Assembly (NCBI GenBank): GCA_020634435.1
Contig: JACKBS010000004.1
Span: 186,001-250,000, forward strand
Source: Ardenticatenaceae bacterium
Lineage (GTDB): Bacteria > Chloroflexota > Anaerolineae > Promineifilales > Promineifilaceae
Direction of reading: 5' to 3'
DNA: 64,000 nt
A program made the translations under genes and the position numbers. How positions within the stretch are numbered: position 1 is the stretch's first letter; every line of letters starts with the position of its first letter. Under the pieces are notes generated by a model. That model made no database searches, had not been told where the DNA came from, and saw only the letters and a list, made by a program, of their open reading frames with translations. Positions 1-8,788 of this stretch are shown here, piece by piece.

Positions 1-2154
1 CCGGCCAAACTGGAGTCCACTGACCCCGCTGTGTTCATTGAAGTGTCTGAGCCGGGCATAACGGCCGTTTCCTACGCCGATTTACAAGCGGCTGGCTTTC
101 CCGTTGGCAGTATCAATCCAATCAACTTGCAGCTTTGGTATGATGGCCAGCCGCGCCCGCTGGAATGGTTTGGCGATGGTGATGCCCAGTTCGAGCCGGG
201 CGAATCGTTTCGCTTTTATGCTGCGCCCTGGTTTAGTCGCTGGCAAGCCAACGATGTGTACAAACTTACGGCTGGCAGCACGCCCGGCAGCCGAATAGGC
301 AGCCAATCAGCCGCGCCCACGGGGTTAACCACCGGCACGCTAACGCTAACGGCCGTTGCCGAGCAAAACAATCTGTACACGCCCGACTGCCTATGTGGAC
401 AATTGCCCGCCGGGCGGGACGGCGATCGCTGGGTGTGGGAAGATTTGCGCCAGCCAGGACGGCCGTCTGGCAGTTACGCCATTGATTTGCCTTATGTCAA
501 CAAAAGCCAGAACGCTGAACTCACCTTGTGGACCATCGGCCTGACGGCGCTCGATGCCAGCCCGGATCACCATCTGAACCTGAACTTTAACGGCAGCGGG
601 GTGGGGAGCATCAGTTGGGATGGCAAAACGGCCGTTACCCGCACCCTCACTTTGCCAGTCAGCAGCCTGCAAACCAGCAGCACGCTCAACCTGGCTATCC
701 CCGTCGTGTCTGGCGTCAGCATCGACGGGATGTGGCTAGACGCCTTTGCCGTGCGCTACAGCTACGACGGTAGCCAGATTGCCGCCAACGAGCAGCTGTT
801 TGTGGCTGGGTCAGCCGCTCGTCGCGCTTACACCGTGTCGCTGGGCAGCAGCGTTGGGCTGCGCCTGTACGATGTGTCCAATCCAGCCGCACCCGCCGTT
901 TTGAGCAGTACAAGTTTGCAAAATGGGCAGGTAAGCTGGGGCGATCCGAATGCCGTGGGGCACAGCTACCTCATCAGCAACAGCAGCAGCCTGCACACGC
1001 CCGCTGCCGTCCGCTTGCCGCGCACCACGCCCACTGCCAGCGCCGATATGGTGGTCATCAGTCACGCCAGCTTCATTCCCGCGCTGACGCCGCTGGTGAA
1101 TCTGCGCCGCGGCCAGGGCTTGTCGGTGCAGGTGGTAGATGTGCAGGCGGTGTATGATGGGTGGGGCAACGGCCGTCTTACCCCCGAAGCGATTCGCAGC
1201 TACCTGAGCCACCTTTACCACAACGGCAGCCCGGCTCCCACCTACGTGCTGCTCGTTGGCGACGGCACCACAGACCCCAAACAGTATCGCGACGATTCGC
1301 AAGCCACCTGGCTGCCGCCTTACCTGGCCGATGCCGATCCGTGGGTGGGTGAGGTGGCCGCCGACAATCGCTATGTCACCGTTGATGGCAGCGACCTTTT
1401 GCCAGACATGATCATCGGTCGCTTACCGGTTAACAGCCTGGCTGAGGCACAAACCGTCGTATCCAAAATTGTGGATTACGAGACAAAACCGTTTTTGGGG
1501 GATTGGAACGGCCGTATCACCTTCATTTCAGACAACGCCGACGCGGCCGGAAACTTTGCCGCCCATGCCGCCCAGCTTCAGCAAACCTATGTCACCGATC
1601 CGTGGCAGGCCAGCAGCCTCAACTACAACCCGTCCCAAATGAGTGAAGCCGCGATGCAAACGGCCGTTCAGCAAAGTTGGCAAAACGGCACTGGCCTGCT
1701 CATCTACACGGGGCACTCGTCCATTCACCAGTGGGGTGCGGAGCGCTTTTTCCACCTCGACGATGTGGCTACTCTTACCAACGGCGCACGTTTGCCGGTG
1801 GTGTTGGAAATGACCTGCTTTACCGGCTCGTTTGCCCAGCCGTTTTGGGACACACTCGATGAAGCGCTGCTGCGCCACCCCGACGGCGGAGCCGTGGCCG
1901 TGTGGGGGGCAACCGGGTTGGGCGTCGGCACGGGGCACAATGCCTTGGCAGGCGGCTTTTTGCAGTCGCTCATTAGCGATGGCGAGGTGGTGTTGGGAAC
2001 GGCCGTACTGTCTGGCAAGCTCAATCTGCTCAGCAACGAACCGGCTCATCTGGATTTGCTAGACACGTTTACCCTGTTTGGCGACCCGGCCACGCGCTAC
2101 GACACTGACTTTTGGCCAGGCATTCCTACCTATCTGCCCTTCATTTCCCGCTAG
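1..2154 (+). CDS. C25-family (gingipain-like) cysteine peptidase, 5' end outside window
   Basis: The reading frame is open from base 1, so the N-terminus (and any signal peptide) lies upstream; a GTG at 31 is in frame but is probably internal. The C-terminal half matches the caspase-like C25 peptidase domain: a strand/helix core with LLVGDGTTDP, then the catalytic His in YTGHSS (codon at 1714-1716) and the catalytic Cys in EMTCFTG (codon at 1816-1818). These are the two residues used by gingipains. The N-terminal part is beta-rich and probably forms an accessory domain. The protein ends in IPTYLPFISR, a C-terminal tail I associate with exported Chloroflexota proteins. Likely secreted or cell-surface. 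Eight ACGGCCGT octamers lie inside this gene. Substrate unknown; the family call is good, the role is not determined. Confidence 0.85.
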   Translation, partial: PAKLESTDPAVFIEVSEPGITAVSYADLQAAGFPVGSINPINLQLWYDGQPRPLEWFGDGDAQFEPGESFRFYAAPWFSRWQANDVYKLTAGSTPGSRIGSQSAAPTGLTTGTLTLTAVAEQNNLYTPDCLCGQLPAGRDGDRWVWEDLRQPGRPSGSYAIDLPYVNKSQNAELTLWTIGLTALDASPDHHLNLNFNGSGVGSISWDGKTAVTRTLTLPVSSLQTSSTLNLAIPVVSGVSIDGMWLDAFAVRYSYDGSQIAANEQLFVAGSAARRAYTVSLGSSVGLRLYDVSNPAAPAVLSSTSLQNGQVSWGDPNAVGHSYLISNSSSLHTPAAVRLPRTTPTASADMVVISHASFIPALTPLVNLRRGQGLSVQVVDVQAVYDGWGNGRLTPEAIRSYLSHLYHNGSPAPTYVLLVGDGTTDPKQYRDDSQATWLPPYLADADPWVGEVAADNRYVTVDGSDLLPDMIIGRLPVNSLAEAQTVVSKIVDYETKPFLGDWNGRITFISDNADAAGNFAAHAAQLQQTYVTDPWQASSLNYNPSQMSEAAMQTAVQQSWQNGTGLLIYTGHSSIHQWGAERFFHLDDVATLTNGARLPVVLEMTCFTGSFAQPFWDTLDEALLRHPDGGAVAVWGATGLGVGTGHNALAGGFLQSLISDGEVVLGTAVLSGKLNLLSNEPAHLDLLDTFTLFGDPATRYDTDFWPGIPTYLPFISR

Positions 2155-2172
2155 ATTTTAGGACAAAAATTC

Positions 2173-2234
2173 ATCCACAGATGACACAGATGGCACAGAT
2201 ATTCTTATCTGCGTAATCTGTGTCATCTGTGGAT
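2173..2234. repeat. 19-bp perfect inverted repeat in spacer
   Basis: Arms 2173-2191 (ATCCACAGATGACACAGAT) and 2216-2234 are exact reverse complements around a 24-base loop. The arm is built of short CACAGAT-like words. It lies 19 bases after the protease stop, so it could fold as an mRNA hairpin, but it has no T-run and resembles dispersed palindromic repeats more than an intrinsic terminator. Confidence 0.85.
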
Positions 2235-2330
2235 TTTCTTCTATGGTGGTACACCCACTCACGAAGCCTCCTGTAATCTGGTGTTCGCTGTAGCCAAAAA
2301 ATTAAGGTCGAATAGTTGGGCAGATTCACC

Positions 2331-2336
2331 TATAAT
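2331..2336 (+). promoter_or_regulatory. -10 box for a probably leaderless MFS transcript
   Basis: TATAAT lies only six bases before the ATG at 2343, so transcription would start at or beside the A of ATG. No convincing -35 box is seen and there is no Shine-Dalgarno site. The same geometry recurs ahead of tyrA, the Ser/Thr kinase and lepA. Confidence 0.6.
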
Positions 2337-2342
2337 CGGCCC

Positions 2343-3749
2343 ATGTCTACTAAACAACCGCCGCCGCAGCCTGGCCGCTGGCGCAAAACCTTGATTCAGC
2401 GCCGCGTGAGCGCCAATGTTGATTATCTTCGGCCCCACCGCCTTAACTGGGCCGCTATCGTTAAACCCCTTGATGAAAGTCTTTCGCAGCAAGCCGAAGA
2501 CCTGCCCTGGCGCACCGTGCGCAGCCTGCGTTATTTCTGGCTCGATGGCCTGTTTGCGGCCATCAGTGAAAATTTCTACCTGGGGTTTGTGACGCTGTAT
2601 GCCCTGGCTTATGGGGCAACCAATGGGCAGGTGGGGACGATTACGGCCGTTGCCAACCTCCTGGGCGCGTTAGCATTGTTTCCTGGGGCGCGGTTGGTGG
2701 AGCGGGCCGGACAGCGCAAATCGGTGGTGGTGTGGAGCGGTGGCGGTGTGGCCCGCCTCTTGCTCCTACTGCTGGCGATGATGCCCTTTGTCATCACCCA
2801 ACCCGCCCTGGCTATCGCCGCCATCATCATCCTGAATGGTCTGCGGGCCTTCATGGGTAACCTGGCCAACCCCGGCTGGACCTCCATGGTGGCTGACCTC
2901 GTACCAAATTCGATCCGTGGGCGCTATTTTGGCAGCCGCAACACGGCGATGGGCGTGGCCGCGCTCGTGGTGGCTCCGCTGGCCGGGCGCATCATCAATC
3001 TGGGCAATGGGTGGAGCGATTTTGATCAATTTGGTTACCAGGCAGTCTTTTTCCTGGCTTTTTTATTTGGCATGGTCAGCACCTTTAGCTTCCAGCGCAT
3101 CGAGGAGCCATCGGCTACGGCCGAACAGAAAGCCGAACACCATCGCGGCGACCTGCGCCGGGCGATCCGCCAGACGCCAGGTTACGTAGGATTGGTAGCC
3201 AGCGCTTTTGTCTGGAACATGGCATTGCAGGTAGCCGCGCCATTCTTCAACGTTTACCTGGTGAACGCGTTCGATTCTACCGCCACCACCATTGGCTTGC
3301 TGGCCAGTGTGAGCAGCCTGACGGCTCTGTTGGGCCAGCGGGTATTCGGCCGTTTATTGGATGTGCGCGGCGCATTCTGGGTGCAAATCGTCACTGGCTT
3401 TCTCATTCCTGGCCTGCCGCTGGCCTGGGCGTTCATTACCGCCGATTGGCAGGTGGGCATCATCAACACTTTTGGCGGCTTTTTGTGGGCCGGTTATAAC
3501 CTGGCCAACTTCAATTCGCTGCTCACGCTTACCCCGGATGAACAGCGCCCGCGAGCCGTAGCTTTGTACCAAACGGCCGTTTTCACCAGTGCCGTCATTG
3601 GCCCCCTGCTCGGTGGTTTTATTGCCGATAGCGTCAGCTACAAACTGATATTTGGCCTCAGCGCCGCTGGTCGTTTGCTGGGGATGGTACTTTTTACGAT
3701 TTTTACTGTGCAGCTTGTAAAAAAGAAGCAAGCACGTGAGGAAAAATAA
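2343..3749 (+). CDS. Major facilitator superfamily transporter
   Basis: A 468-residue protein. A hydrophilic N-terminal region of about 60 residues is followed by about 12 hydrophobic segments typical of MFS permeases, with a charged loop between segments 2 and 3 (GARLVERAGQRKS). I chose the ATG at 2343 over the TTG at 2316 because the TATAAT sits between them, at 2331-2336. The stop overlaps the start of the next gene by one base (TAATG), so the two are translationally coupled; the exporter and the hydrolase may handle a common compound. Substrate cannot be inferred. Octamers ACGGCCGT at 2643 and 3573 mark it as resident DNA. Confidence 0.85.
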   Translation: MSTKQPPPQPGRWRKTLIQRRVSANVDYLRPHRLNWAAIVKPLDESLSQQAEDLPWRTVRSLRYFWLDGLFAAISENFYLGFVTLYALAYGATNGQVGTITAVANLLGALALFPGARLVERAGQRKSVVVWSGGGVARLLLLLLAMMPFVITQPALAIAAIIILNGLRAFMGNLANPGWTSMVADLVPNSIRGRYFGSRNTAMGVAALVVAPLAGRIINLGNGWSDFDQFGYQAVFFLAFLFGMVSTFSFQRIEEPSATAEQKAEHHRGDLRRAIRQTPGYVGLVASAFVWNMALQVAAPFFNVYLVNAFDSTATTIGLLASVSSLTALLGQRVFGRLLDVRGAFWVQIVTGFLIPGLPLAWAFITADWQVGIINTFGGFLWAGYNLANFNSLLTLTPDEQRPRAVALYQTAVFTSAVIGPLLGGFIADSVSYKLIFGLSAAGRLLGMVLFTIFTVQLVKKKQAREEK

Positions 3750-5455
3750 TGAAACAAAATTCTAAAAGTTGGCCCTTTTTTATGCTTATGGCGGCATTGG
3801 GTGGTGCCTTGTACCTCAACCGGCGGCAGCTGATTGCCCGGTTGCTCAAGCTGTCCCCGCCGCAAAACGGGGTAACCAAAGAGCTTGGTGTGCGCATCTC
3901 CATGCCCGACGGCGTCGAGCTGGTAGCGGATGTGTATCACCCGGTGGGGTTGATCACCGCGCCCACCATCCTGATGCGCACGCCATACGGCCGTTCCAGC
4001 ATGAACCCAATTTTTGCCACACTTTTTGCCGAACGAGGCTTTAATGTGGTCGCTCAAGACGTGCGTGGCCGGTTTAGTTCCGAGGGTCAGTTTGAGCCGT
4101 ATGTAAATGAAGCCAGCGATGGTGAAGCGACGCTCGCCTGGATTGCCGAACAGCCGTGGAGCAACGGCCGTATCGGTACATGGGGGCAAAGTTACGTCGG
4201 CTTTGTGCAGTGGGCGGTGGCTTCCACAGGCACGCCCCATTTGCACGCGATGGTGCCCGCCATCACCCAATCGAACCTGGGCGGACCAACGGACGAGGGC
4301 AATATGTGGCTGGACCAAACGCTGCGCTGGATTGTGATATTGGATACGATGATGAATCGCACCATGTCTGCCCGGCAAAAAATGACCGAGCTGTATTATG
4401 CCCCAGCACAAAACAAGCGTGTGGCGTCGGGTTGGAACCATTTGCCAATTGCCACGGCGGATACGGCAGTACTCGGCCATCCGCAAGATTTTTACCAGAA
4501 GTGGGCAGAGCATTATCGGTCCGACGACCCATACTGGCAGGCGGTGGATTTGCGAACCAAGGTGCCAGAAATTAGCGTGCCCATGCATCTGGTGGGCGGC
4601 TGGTACGATATTTTCCTCCAGGGCCAGCTGGCCGATTATGCAGCGCTGCGTGAGGCCGGGCGCGAGCCGTATCTAACCATCGGGCCGTGGGCACACATGG
4701 ACCTGGAGGGCATGGTTTTGGCGGTACGCGAAGGGCTGGATTGGTTTATGGCGAAGCTGAAAGGCGAAGCGGGGGCAATACGGCCGTCTCCCGTTCGTGT
4801 CTATTTGCAAGGGGCGGAACAATGGCTGGATTATGCGTCCTGGCCGCCACCCGCGCAGTCCACGCCGTTTTATTTGCAGAGCTTGGGTCAATTGGCCGCG
4901 GTTGAGCCAAATGCTGGCTCTGCACCAGACCAGTACCGCTACGATCCGGCTGATCCGACGCCTAACATGGGCGGAGCGCTGCTCTCTACTCAGGCCGGCC
5001 GAGTAGACAATCGCCCGCTGGAAGCCCGCCCCGATGTGCTTACCTACACCACCGAACTGCTCACCGAGCCGATCACCGTCGTTGGGCCTGTCCGGCTGCG
5101 GCTGTTTGTGCGCTCCAGCCTGGAATTTGCGGATTTTTACGGCCGTTTATGCGATGTGCAGCCAGACGGCCGTTCCCTCAACGTGTGCGATGGCCTGTTC
5201 CGCGTGCAGCCAGGGCGGGGCGAACCCCAGCCCGACGGCAGCCTGCTGATCGAGGTGGATATGACTGCCACCGCGTACCAGTTTTTGCCCGGTCACCGGC
5301 TTCGTTTGCAGGTCTCCAGCGGCGCCCACCCGCGCCTCAGCCGTAACCTGGGCACGGGGGAACCCGTCATGCATGGCACCGAGATGCGCGTAGCCGATCA
5401 AACTATCTACCACGATCCGGATCATCCATCAGCCCTGATTTTGCCTCTTATGTAG
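3749..5455 (+). CDS. CocE/NonD-type S15 alpha/beta hydrolase
   Basis: A 568-residue protein of the X-Pro dipeptidyl-peptidase/cocaine esterase family. An N-terminal hydrophobic stretch (about residues 8-22) could be a membrane anchor or signal. The alpha/beta hydrolase core carries the nucleophile elbow GQSYVG with Ser148, the acid in VGGWYDIF and the histidine in GPWAHMD. The C-terminal part is the jelly-roll domain of the family (TGEPVMHGTEM region). Members hydrolyse acyl esters or amides, including cephalosporin-type substrates; the actual substrate is unknown. Start ATG overlaps the MFS stop. Contains six ACGGCCGT copies. Confidence 0.88.
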   Translation: MKQNSKSWPFFMLMAALGGALYLNRRQLIARLLKLSPPQNGVTKELGVRISMPDGVELVADVYHPVGLITAPTILMRTPYGRSSMNPIFATLFAERGFNVVAQDVRGRFSSEGQFEPYVNEASDGEATLAWIAEQPWSNGRIGTWGQSYVGFVQWAVASTGTPHLHAMVPAITQSNLGGPTDEGNMWLDQTLRWIVILDTMMNRTMSARQKMTELYYAPAQNKRVASGWNHLPIATADTAVLGHPQDFYQKWAEHYRSDDPYWQAVDLRTKVPEISVPMHLVGGWYDIFLQGQLADYAALREAGREPYLTIGPWAHMDLEGMVLAVREGLDWFMAKLKGEAGAIRPSPVRVYLQGAEQWLDYASWPPPAQSTPFYLQSLGQLAAVEPNAGSAPDQYRYDPADPTPNMGGALLSTQAGRVDNRPLEARPDVLTYTTELLTEPITVVGPVRLRLFVRSSLEFADFYGRLCDVQPDGRSLNVCDGLFRVQPGRGEPQPDGSLLIEVDMTATAYQFLPGHRLRLQVSSGAHPRLSRNLGTGEPVMHGTEMRVADQTIYHDPDHPSALILPLM

Positions 5456-5483
5456 CCGCAGTTTCTTACTGCGCAAATTTTTC

Positions 5484-5573
5484 ATCACGAATGATACGAA
5501 TTGACGAATGCCTCGAATGAAATCCAAAAATTCGAGGCATTCGTCGTTCATTTGCCACATTCGTGGTTTTCGT
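5484..5573. repeat. Nested imperfect palindrome in spacer
   Basis: A 15-bp perfect inverted repeat (5503-5517 and 5531-5545, arm GACGAATGCCTCGAA) sits inside an outer imperfect pair (about 5485 and 5565). It follows the hydrolase gene and precedes the tyrA -10 box. No T-run. Confidence 0.8.
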
Positions 5574-5605
5574 TTTGGGGTAAGGACGGCCGTAAAAATT
5601 CCCGG

Positions 5606-5611
5606 TATAAT
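5606..5611 (+). promoter_or_regulatory. -10 box for a probably leaderless tyrA transcript
   Basis: TATAAT ends eight bases before the ATG at 5620. No Shine-Dalgarno site precedes that ATG, and an ACGGCCGT copy (5586) lies just upstream, where a -35 box would be expected. Confidence 0.6.
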
Positions 5612-5619
5612 CCCCACTT

Positions 5620-6498
5620 ATGCAGGTAGAAAGAATTTGTGTGGTTGGTTTGGGGTTGATGGGTGGTTCGCTGGCGCTGGCTTTACGGCTGGCACGGCGC
5701 TTGGCCATTCCGCAACGGCCGTTTCACCTCACCATCGTTGATAGCAATCCCAAAACCCGCGCCGCCGCTGGGCGCATCGCCGATGTTGTTAGCGATGATC
5801 TGGCGCTGGGCGTGCAAAACGCCGATTTGGTAGTGCTGGCCACGCCGGTACGCACCATCGTCAGCGTGCTGAACCAACTGCCCAGCCTGCGGCCCGATGG
5901 CTGCCTGGTGCTCGATTTGGGCAGCAGCAAAACCGACATTTGCCAGGCGATGGACAATTTGCCGGACACCTTTCAGGCGATTGGTGGCCATCCGATGTGC
6001 GGCAAAGAAGTGGCCGGTTTTGGCGCGGCAACGCCTGACCTTTTCCGCCAGCAGACATTCATCTTGTGCCCCACCCAGCGCACCACGCCCCATTTGGAAG
6101 CGATAGCCCACCAACTTATTGTCGATTTGGGGGCCAATCCGCTGGTTTTACCGCCCTCCCTGCACGACAACATGGTGGCGGTGGTGAGCCATCTGCCGTA
6201 TATGGTCGCCGCCACGCTCATGCGCAACGCCGCCAGCCTGGACGATGCCCGCCTCTGGCCGGTTAGCTCGTCTGGCTTTCGCGACACGTCCCGCGTTTCC
6301 GGCACTGATCCCCGGATGATGCTGGATATTTTGCTGACCAATAAGACGGCCGTTCTCCAGCAAATTGCCCATTACCAAAACCAGTTGGCCGATGTGGCCG
6401 CTCTCATTGAAGCGCACGACGAGGCCCAGCTGTTTCAGTGGCTCACTGAAACCCAACAGGCCTATTGGGCGTATCGGCAAGCAAAGAAAGATAGTTAG
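5620..6498 (+). CDS. tyrA: Prephenate/arogenate dehydrogenase family protein
   Basis: A 292-residue protein that starts with a Rossmann NAD(P) motif (VVGLGLMGGSLA, about residues 7-18). It carries the family signatures LDLGSSKT, the GGHPMCGKE loop and SGFRDTSR in the helical dimerisation domain. The family oxidatively decarboxylates prephenate or arogenate in tyrosine synthesis; no ACT domain is present, so feedback control by tyrosine through that domain is not evident. It stands alone, not in an aromatic operon. Start ATG fixed by the leaderless promoter just upstream. Confidence 0.85.
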   Translation: MQVERICVVGLGLMGGSLALALRLARRLAIPQRPFHLTIVDSNPKTRAAAGRIADVVSDDLALGVQNADLVVLATPVRTIVSVLNQLPSLRPDGCLVLDLGSSKTDICQAMDNLPDTFQAIGGHPMCGKEVAGFGAATPDLFRQQTFILCPTQRTTPHLEAIAHQLIVDLGANPLVLPPSLHDNMVAVVSHLPYMVAATLMRNAASLDDARLWPVSSSGFRDTSRVSGTDPRMMLDILLTNKTAVLQQIAHYQNQLADVAALIEAHDEAQLFQWLTETQQAYWAYRQAKKDS

Positions 6499-6593
6499 AG
6501 ACCTGACAAGTTTACGAAGATGCTGGACCATAAAACAACGTTGTTTTGCAAAGTAGCTGGATTGTAAAGATGGATAGTGAACCTGTCAGGTCT
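6499..6593. repeat. Spacer with two inverted repeats
   Basis: A 10-bp pair AGACCTGACA (6499-6508) and TGTCAGGTCT (6584-6593) encloses a 16-bp perfect palindrome AAAACAACGTTGTTTT (6532-6547). The outer pair ends just before the Shine-Dalgarno site of the PII-like gene, so a cruciform or mRNA stem there could affect its expression. Confidence 0.75.
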
Positions 6594-6611
6594 AAAACCA
6601 GGAGAAAGCGT

Positions 6612-6956
6612 ATGTACATGCTCATTATGGTTTTAGACGACACGGCACATCTCAACGATGTGCTGACCGCCTGGGACTCGGCAGGCGTGGGCGGCGTGAC
6701 GATTATCGAGAGCACCGGGCTAAACCGGGTGCTGCGTCGTCACAATGCCGACATGGCGTTTGTTGGCTTCAGCCAGATGTTTGGCAGCGGCCGGGTGGGG
6801 CATAATACCCTGTTCACCGTGATCGATAGCTTGGAAATGGCGGAAACGGCCGTTGCCGCTACCGAAGCCGTCTTGGGCGATCTCTCAAAACCGGATACAG
6901 GCATTATTTTTGCGCTGCCCGTGGCCAAAACTTGGGGATTGAATTTGAAGGGGTGA
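6612..6956 (+). CDS. Small PII-like (ferredoxin-fold) protein
   Basis: A 114-residue protein. The pattern of strand-helix-strand segments (YMLIMVLDDTAHLNDVLTAW, GVTIIES, LFTVIDS) resembles the GlnB/PII superfamily and related small sensors, but the classical T-loop signature is not recognisable. ATG at 6612 has a good Shine-Dalgarno site (AGGAG, 6600-6604); an upstream in-frame TTG at 6546 lies in the palindromic spacer and was rejected. It precedes a cation exchanger gene, so a role in sensing or modulating transport is possible but only inferred. Confidence 0.6.
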   Translation: MYMLIMVLDDTAHLNDVLTAWDSAGVGGVTIIESTGLNRVLRRHNADMAFVGFSQMFGSGRVGHNTLFTVIDSLEMAETAVAATEAVLGDLSKPDTGIIFALPVAKTWGLNLKG

Positions 6957-7036
6957 GGGGGTGACAGGGTGAAAGACTAAATTACCCAGTTACTCAATTA
7001 CATTTACCTTCCACTTGTGACTCGTAAACTAAAACT

Positions 7037-8026
7037 ATGGTCTGGTTAAAATTTTTGCTCAGTGCGGCCGTTGTTGTGTATGCGGCCATAAAACTTGCTG
7101 AATATGGCGACATTATTGCCGTGCGTACCAAGCTCGGTGGGTTGTTTGTCGGCACTATTTTTCTGGCCGGAGCCACCTCCCTGCCTGAACTTATCGCCTC
7201 GATTAGCGCCTTCCAGGCGGGGTATCCTAACCTGGCTGCGGGTAACTTTTTTGGCAGCAACATGGTCAACATGATGCTGCTCGCCCTGGTCGATCTGATC
7301 AACTATCAGGTGCCGCTGCTGCGCCGCATTGCCGTTAGCCACGCGCTGACCGCCGCGCTCACTACCATTTTGATGTTGATTGCCATCATCTCCATCTTGG
7401 ATGAGGTAGATCTGAAAATTGGCTGGGTAGGCGTAGACAGCCTGCTCATCATCGGGCTCTATTTTGGCGGCATCTGGCTCATTCAGCGCGAAAATCGCGG
7501 CCCAGTTGAGTCAGCGCCTGCTCCAGAGCCAGCCTCAGATTTCCCTACCTTGCGACGTGGTTTGATGGGCTTTTTGCTAACGGCCGTTGTCCTGGTTGCC
7601 GTTGTGCCGCTGTTGGTTGATTCCAGTACAGAAATTGCTGCCATCACGGGCCTGGGCACGGGCTTTGTCGGTACGGCGCTGCTCAGTCTGGTAACCTCGC
7701 TGCCGGAGCTGTTGGCCGCCTTGGCTGCCATGCGCATGAACGCCTACGACATGGCTGTGGGCAATTTGTTTGGTTCCAGCGTCTTTAATATGCTGGCGTT
7801 GGGAATTTCGGACTTCTTTTATGTAGACGGCCGTTTCCTGGGCGCCATCGACGAAAACTTTGTCCTGGTTGGGCTGCTGGGTTTGCTGCTCACCAACATG
7901 GCTCTGGTGGGCAATCTGGCCCGCGTGGAGCGCAAATTCCTCTTCATCGAAGTGGACACCATTGCCACGATTGTCGTCTATCTGCTGGGCATGTACTTGC
8001 TCTTTATTCGGGGAATTGGCGCTTAG
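7037..8026 (+). CDS. Sodium/calcium exchanger (CaCA) family membrane protein
   Basis: A 329-residue, about ten-segment membrane protein with the two inverted alpha repeats of the CaCA family: GATSLPELIAS followed by GNFFGSN in the first half, and TSLPELLAAL followed by GNLFGSSVFN in the second. The acidic residues in these repeats bind cation. A hydrophilic loop (about residues 155-175) separates the halves. The family exchanges Ca2+ for Na+ or H+ at the cytoplasmic membrane. No strong Shine-Dalgarno site; TAAACT at 7025-7030 may be a -10 box placing it among the leaderless genes. Confidence 0.85.
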   Translation: MVWLKFLLSAAVVVYAAIKLAEYGDIIAVRTKLGGLFVGTIFLAGATSLPELIASISAFQAGYPNLAAGNFFGSNMVNMMLLALVDLINYQVPLLRRIAVSHALTAALTTILMLIAIISILDEVDLKIGWVGVDSLLIIGLYFGGIWLIQRENRGPVESAPAPEPASDFPTLRRGLMGFLLTAVVLVAVVPLLVDSSTEIAAITGLGTGFVGTALLSLVTSLPELLAALAAMRMNAYDMAVGNLFGSSVFNMLALGISDFFYVDGRFLGAIDENFVLVGLLGLLLTNMALVGNLARVERKFLFIEVDTIATIVVYLLGMYLLFIRGIGA

Positions 8027-8040
8027 AATTGCGCTCAAAA

Positions 8041-8074
8041 TGCAAAAACGGACGCGTTAAGCGTCCGTTTTGCA
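8041..8074. terminator. Hairpin between convergent genes
   Basis: Arms at 8041-8055 and 8061-8074 (GGACGC/GCGTCC core extended by AAAAC/GTTTT) form a strong stem with A-rich and T-rich flanks on either strand. It lies between the exchanger (plus) and the lipoprotein gene (minus) and probably serves both as a bidirectional terminator. Confidence 0.75.
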
Positions 8075-8130
8075 TTTCGTTGTAGGCGCACTTTCTTAGC
8101 GCGTTCATTAAATTGTAGAAAATTCGGTAC

Positions 8131-8733
8131 TTACTGCGCCGGGCCGCAGTTGCCGTAGAAATAATCCCAGGCGTTACACATATCCTCTTCTGTAAAGATA
8201 CACGCGCCACACTGTTTGCCATCTTCACGCGTGCGAATTTCAAAGGTGTATCCCTGGTCCTGGCAGTACTGCGCCGAAGGATTAGCCAGACCCGGCTCTA
8301 CCAAATCGTACCCAGATGATTGAATATCGCCATCCGCGCTCATAAACGCCTGCCAGCAAAAATCCAGCGACGCATTGCGCAGCGCCACGTAGAACAGCGT
8401 GTCCTCTGTGGCCGGCGAAGGGTAAGAGATGCTTAGCTTGTCATCTTCGGCCGAAAAGAGGTAAACGCTGGTACCCGTCTCAGCAAAATCATCGTTGGTG
8501 GCGCTTTGCCAGGGTGTATTTTCTGGTGGCACCATAATTTGGGCGATGGTGCGCAGGTGCTCCAGGGCGGCGTCACGCACCACCACTACCTCATCGGGCA
8601 GTTCGACTTCACTGGCGGTTTCTTCGCTGGCTGCTTCATCGGCTTCTTCGGTAGCGTTGCAGGCAACGGCCGTTGCGACCACCAAAAGCAGCACCCCTAA
8701 AATTACAAATTGAGCAGGATTTCTAGATTTCAT
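8131..8733 (-). CDS. DUF333-domain lipoprotein
   Basis: A 200-residue protein from ATG at 8733. An N-terminal hydrophobic signal ends in the lipobox TAVAC with Cys25, followed by an acidic linker (EEADEAASEE). The C-terminal 50 residues, ANPSAQYCQDQG ... CGACIF ... CNAWDYFYGNCG, match the cysteine-rich DUF333 domain found in small exported proteins. It is the last gene of the minus-strand respiratory set, 55 bases after the NrfD gene, so it may be an accessory periplasmic subunit. Function of DUF333 is unknown. Confidence 0.75.
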   Translation of the reverse strand: MKSRNPAQFVILGVLLLVVATAVACNATEEADEAASEETASEVELPDEVVVVRDAALEHLRTIAQIMVPPENTPWQSATNDDFAETGTSVYLFSAEDDKLSISYPSPATEDTLFYVALRNASLDFCWQAFMSADGDIQSSGYDLVEPGLANPSAQYCQDQGYTFEIRTREDGKQCGACIFTEEDMCNAWDYFYGNCGPAQ

Positions 8734-8788
8734 TTCACACCCAATTCCTTCGTGTGTAGGGGCGGTCGGTTGCCCGTCCTTACGCGCA

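Noticed and set aside
3638..4588. Long open frame (316 codons) on the minus strand opposite the CocE hydrolase
   Set aside because: Shadow of a well-supported gene in high-GC DNA; no family resemblance and no start signal.
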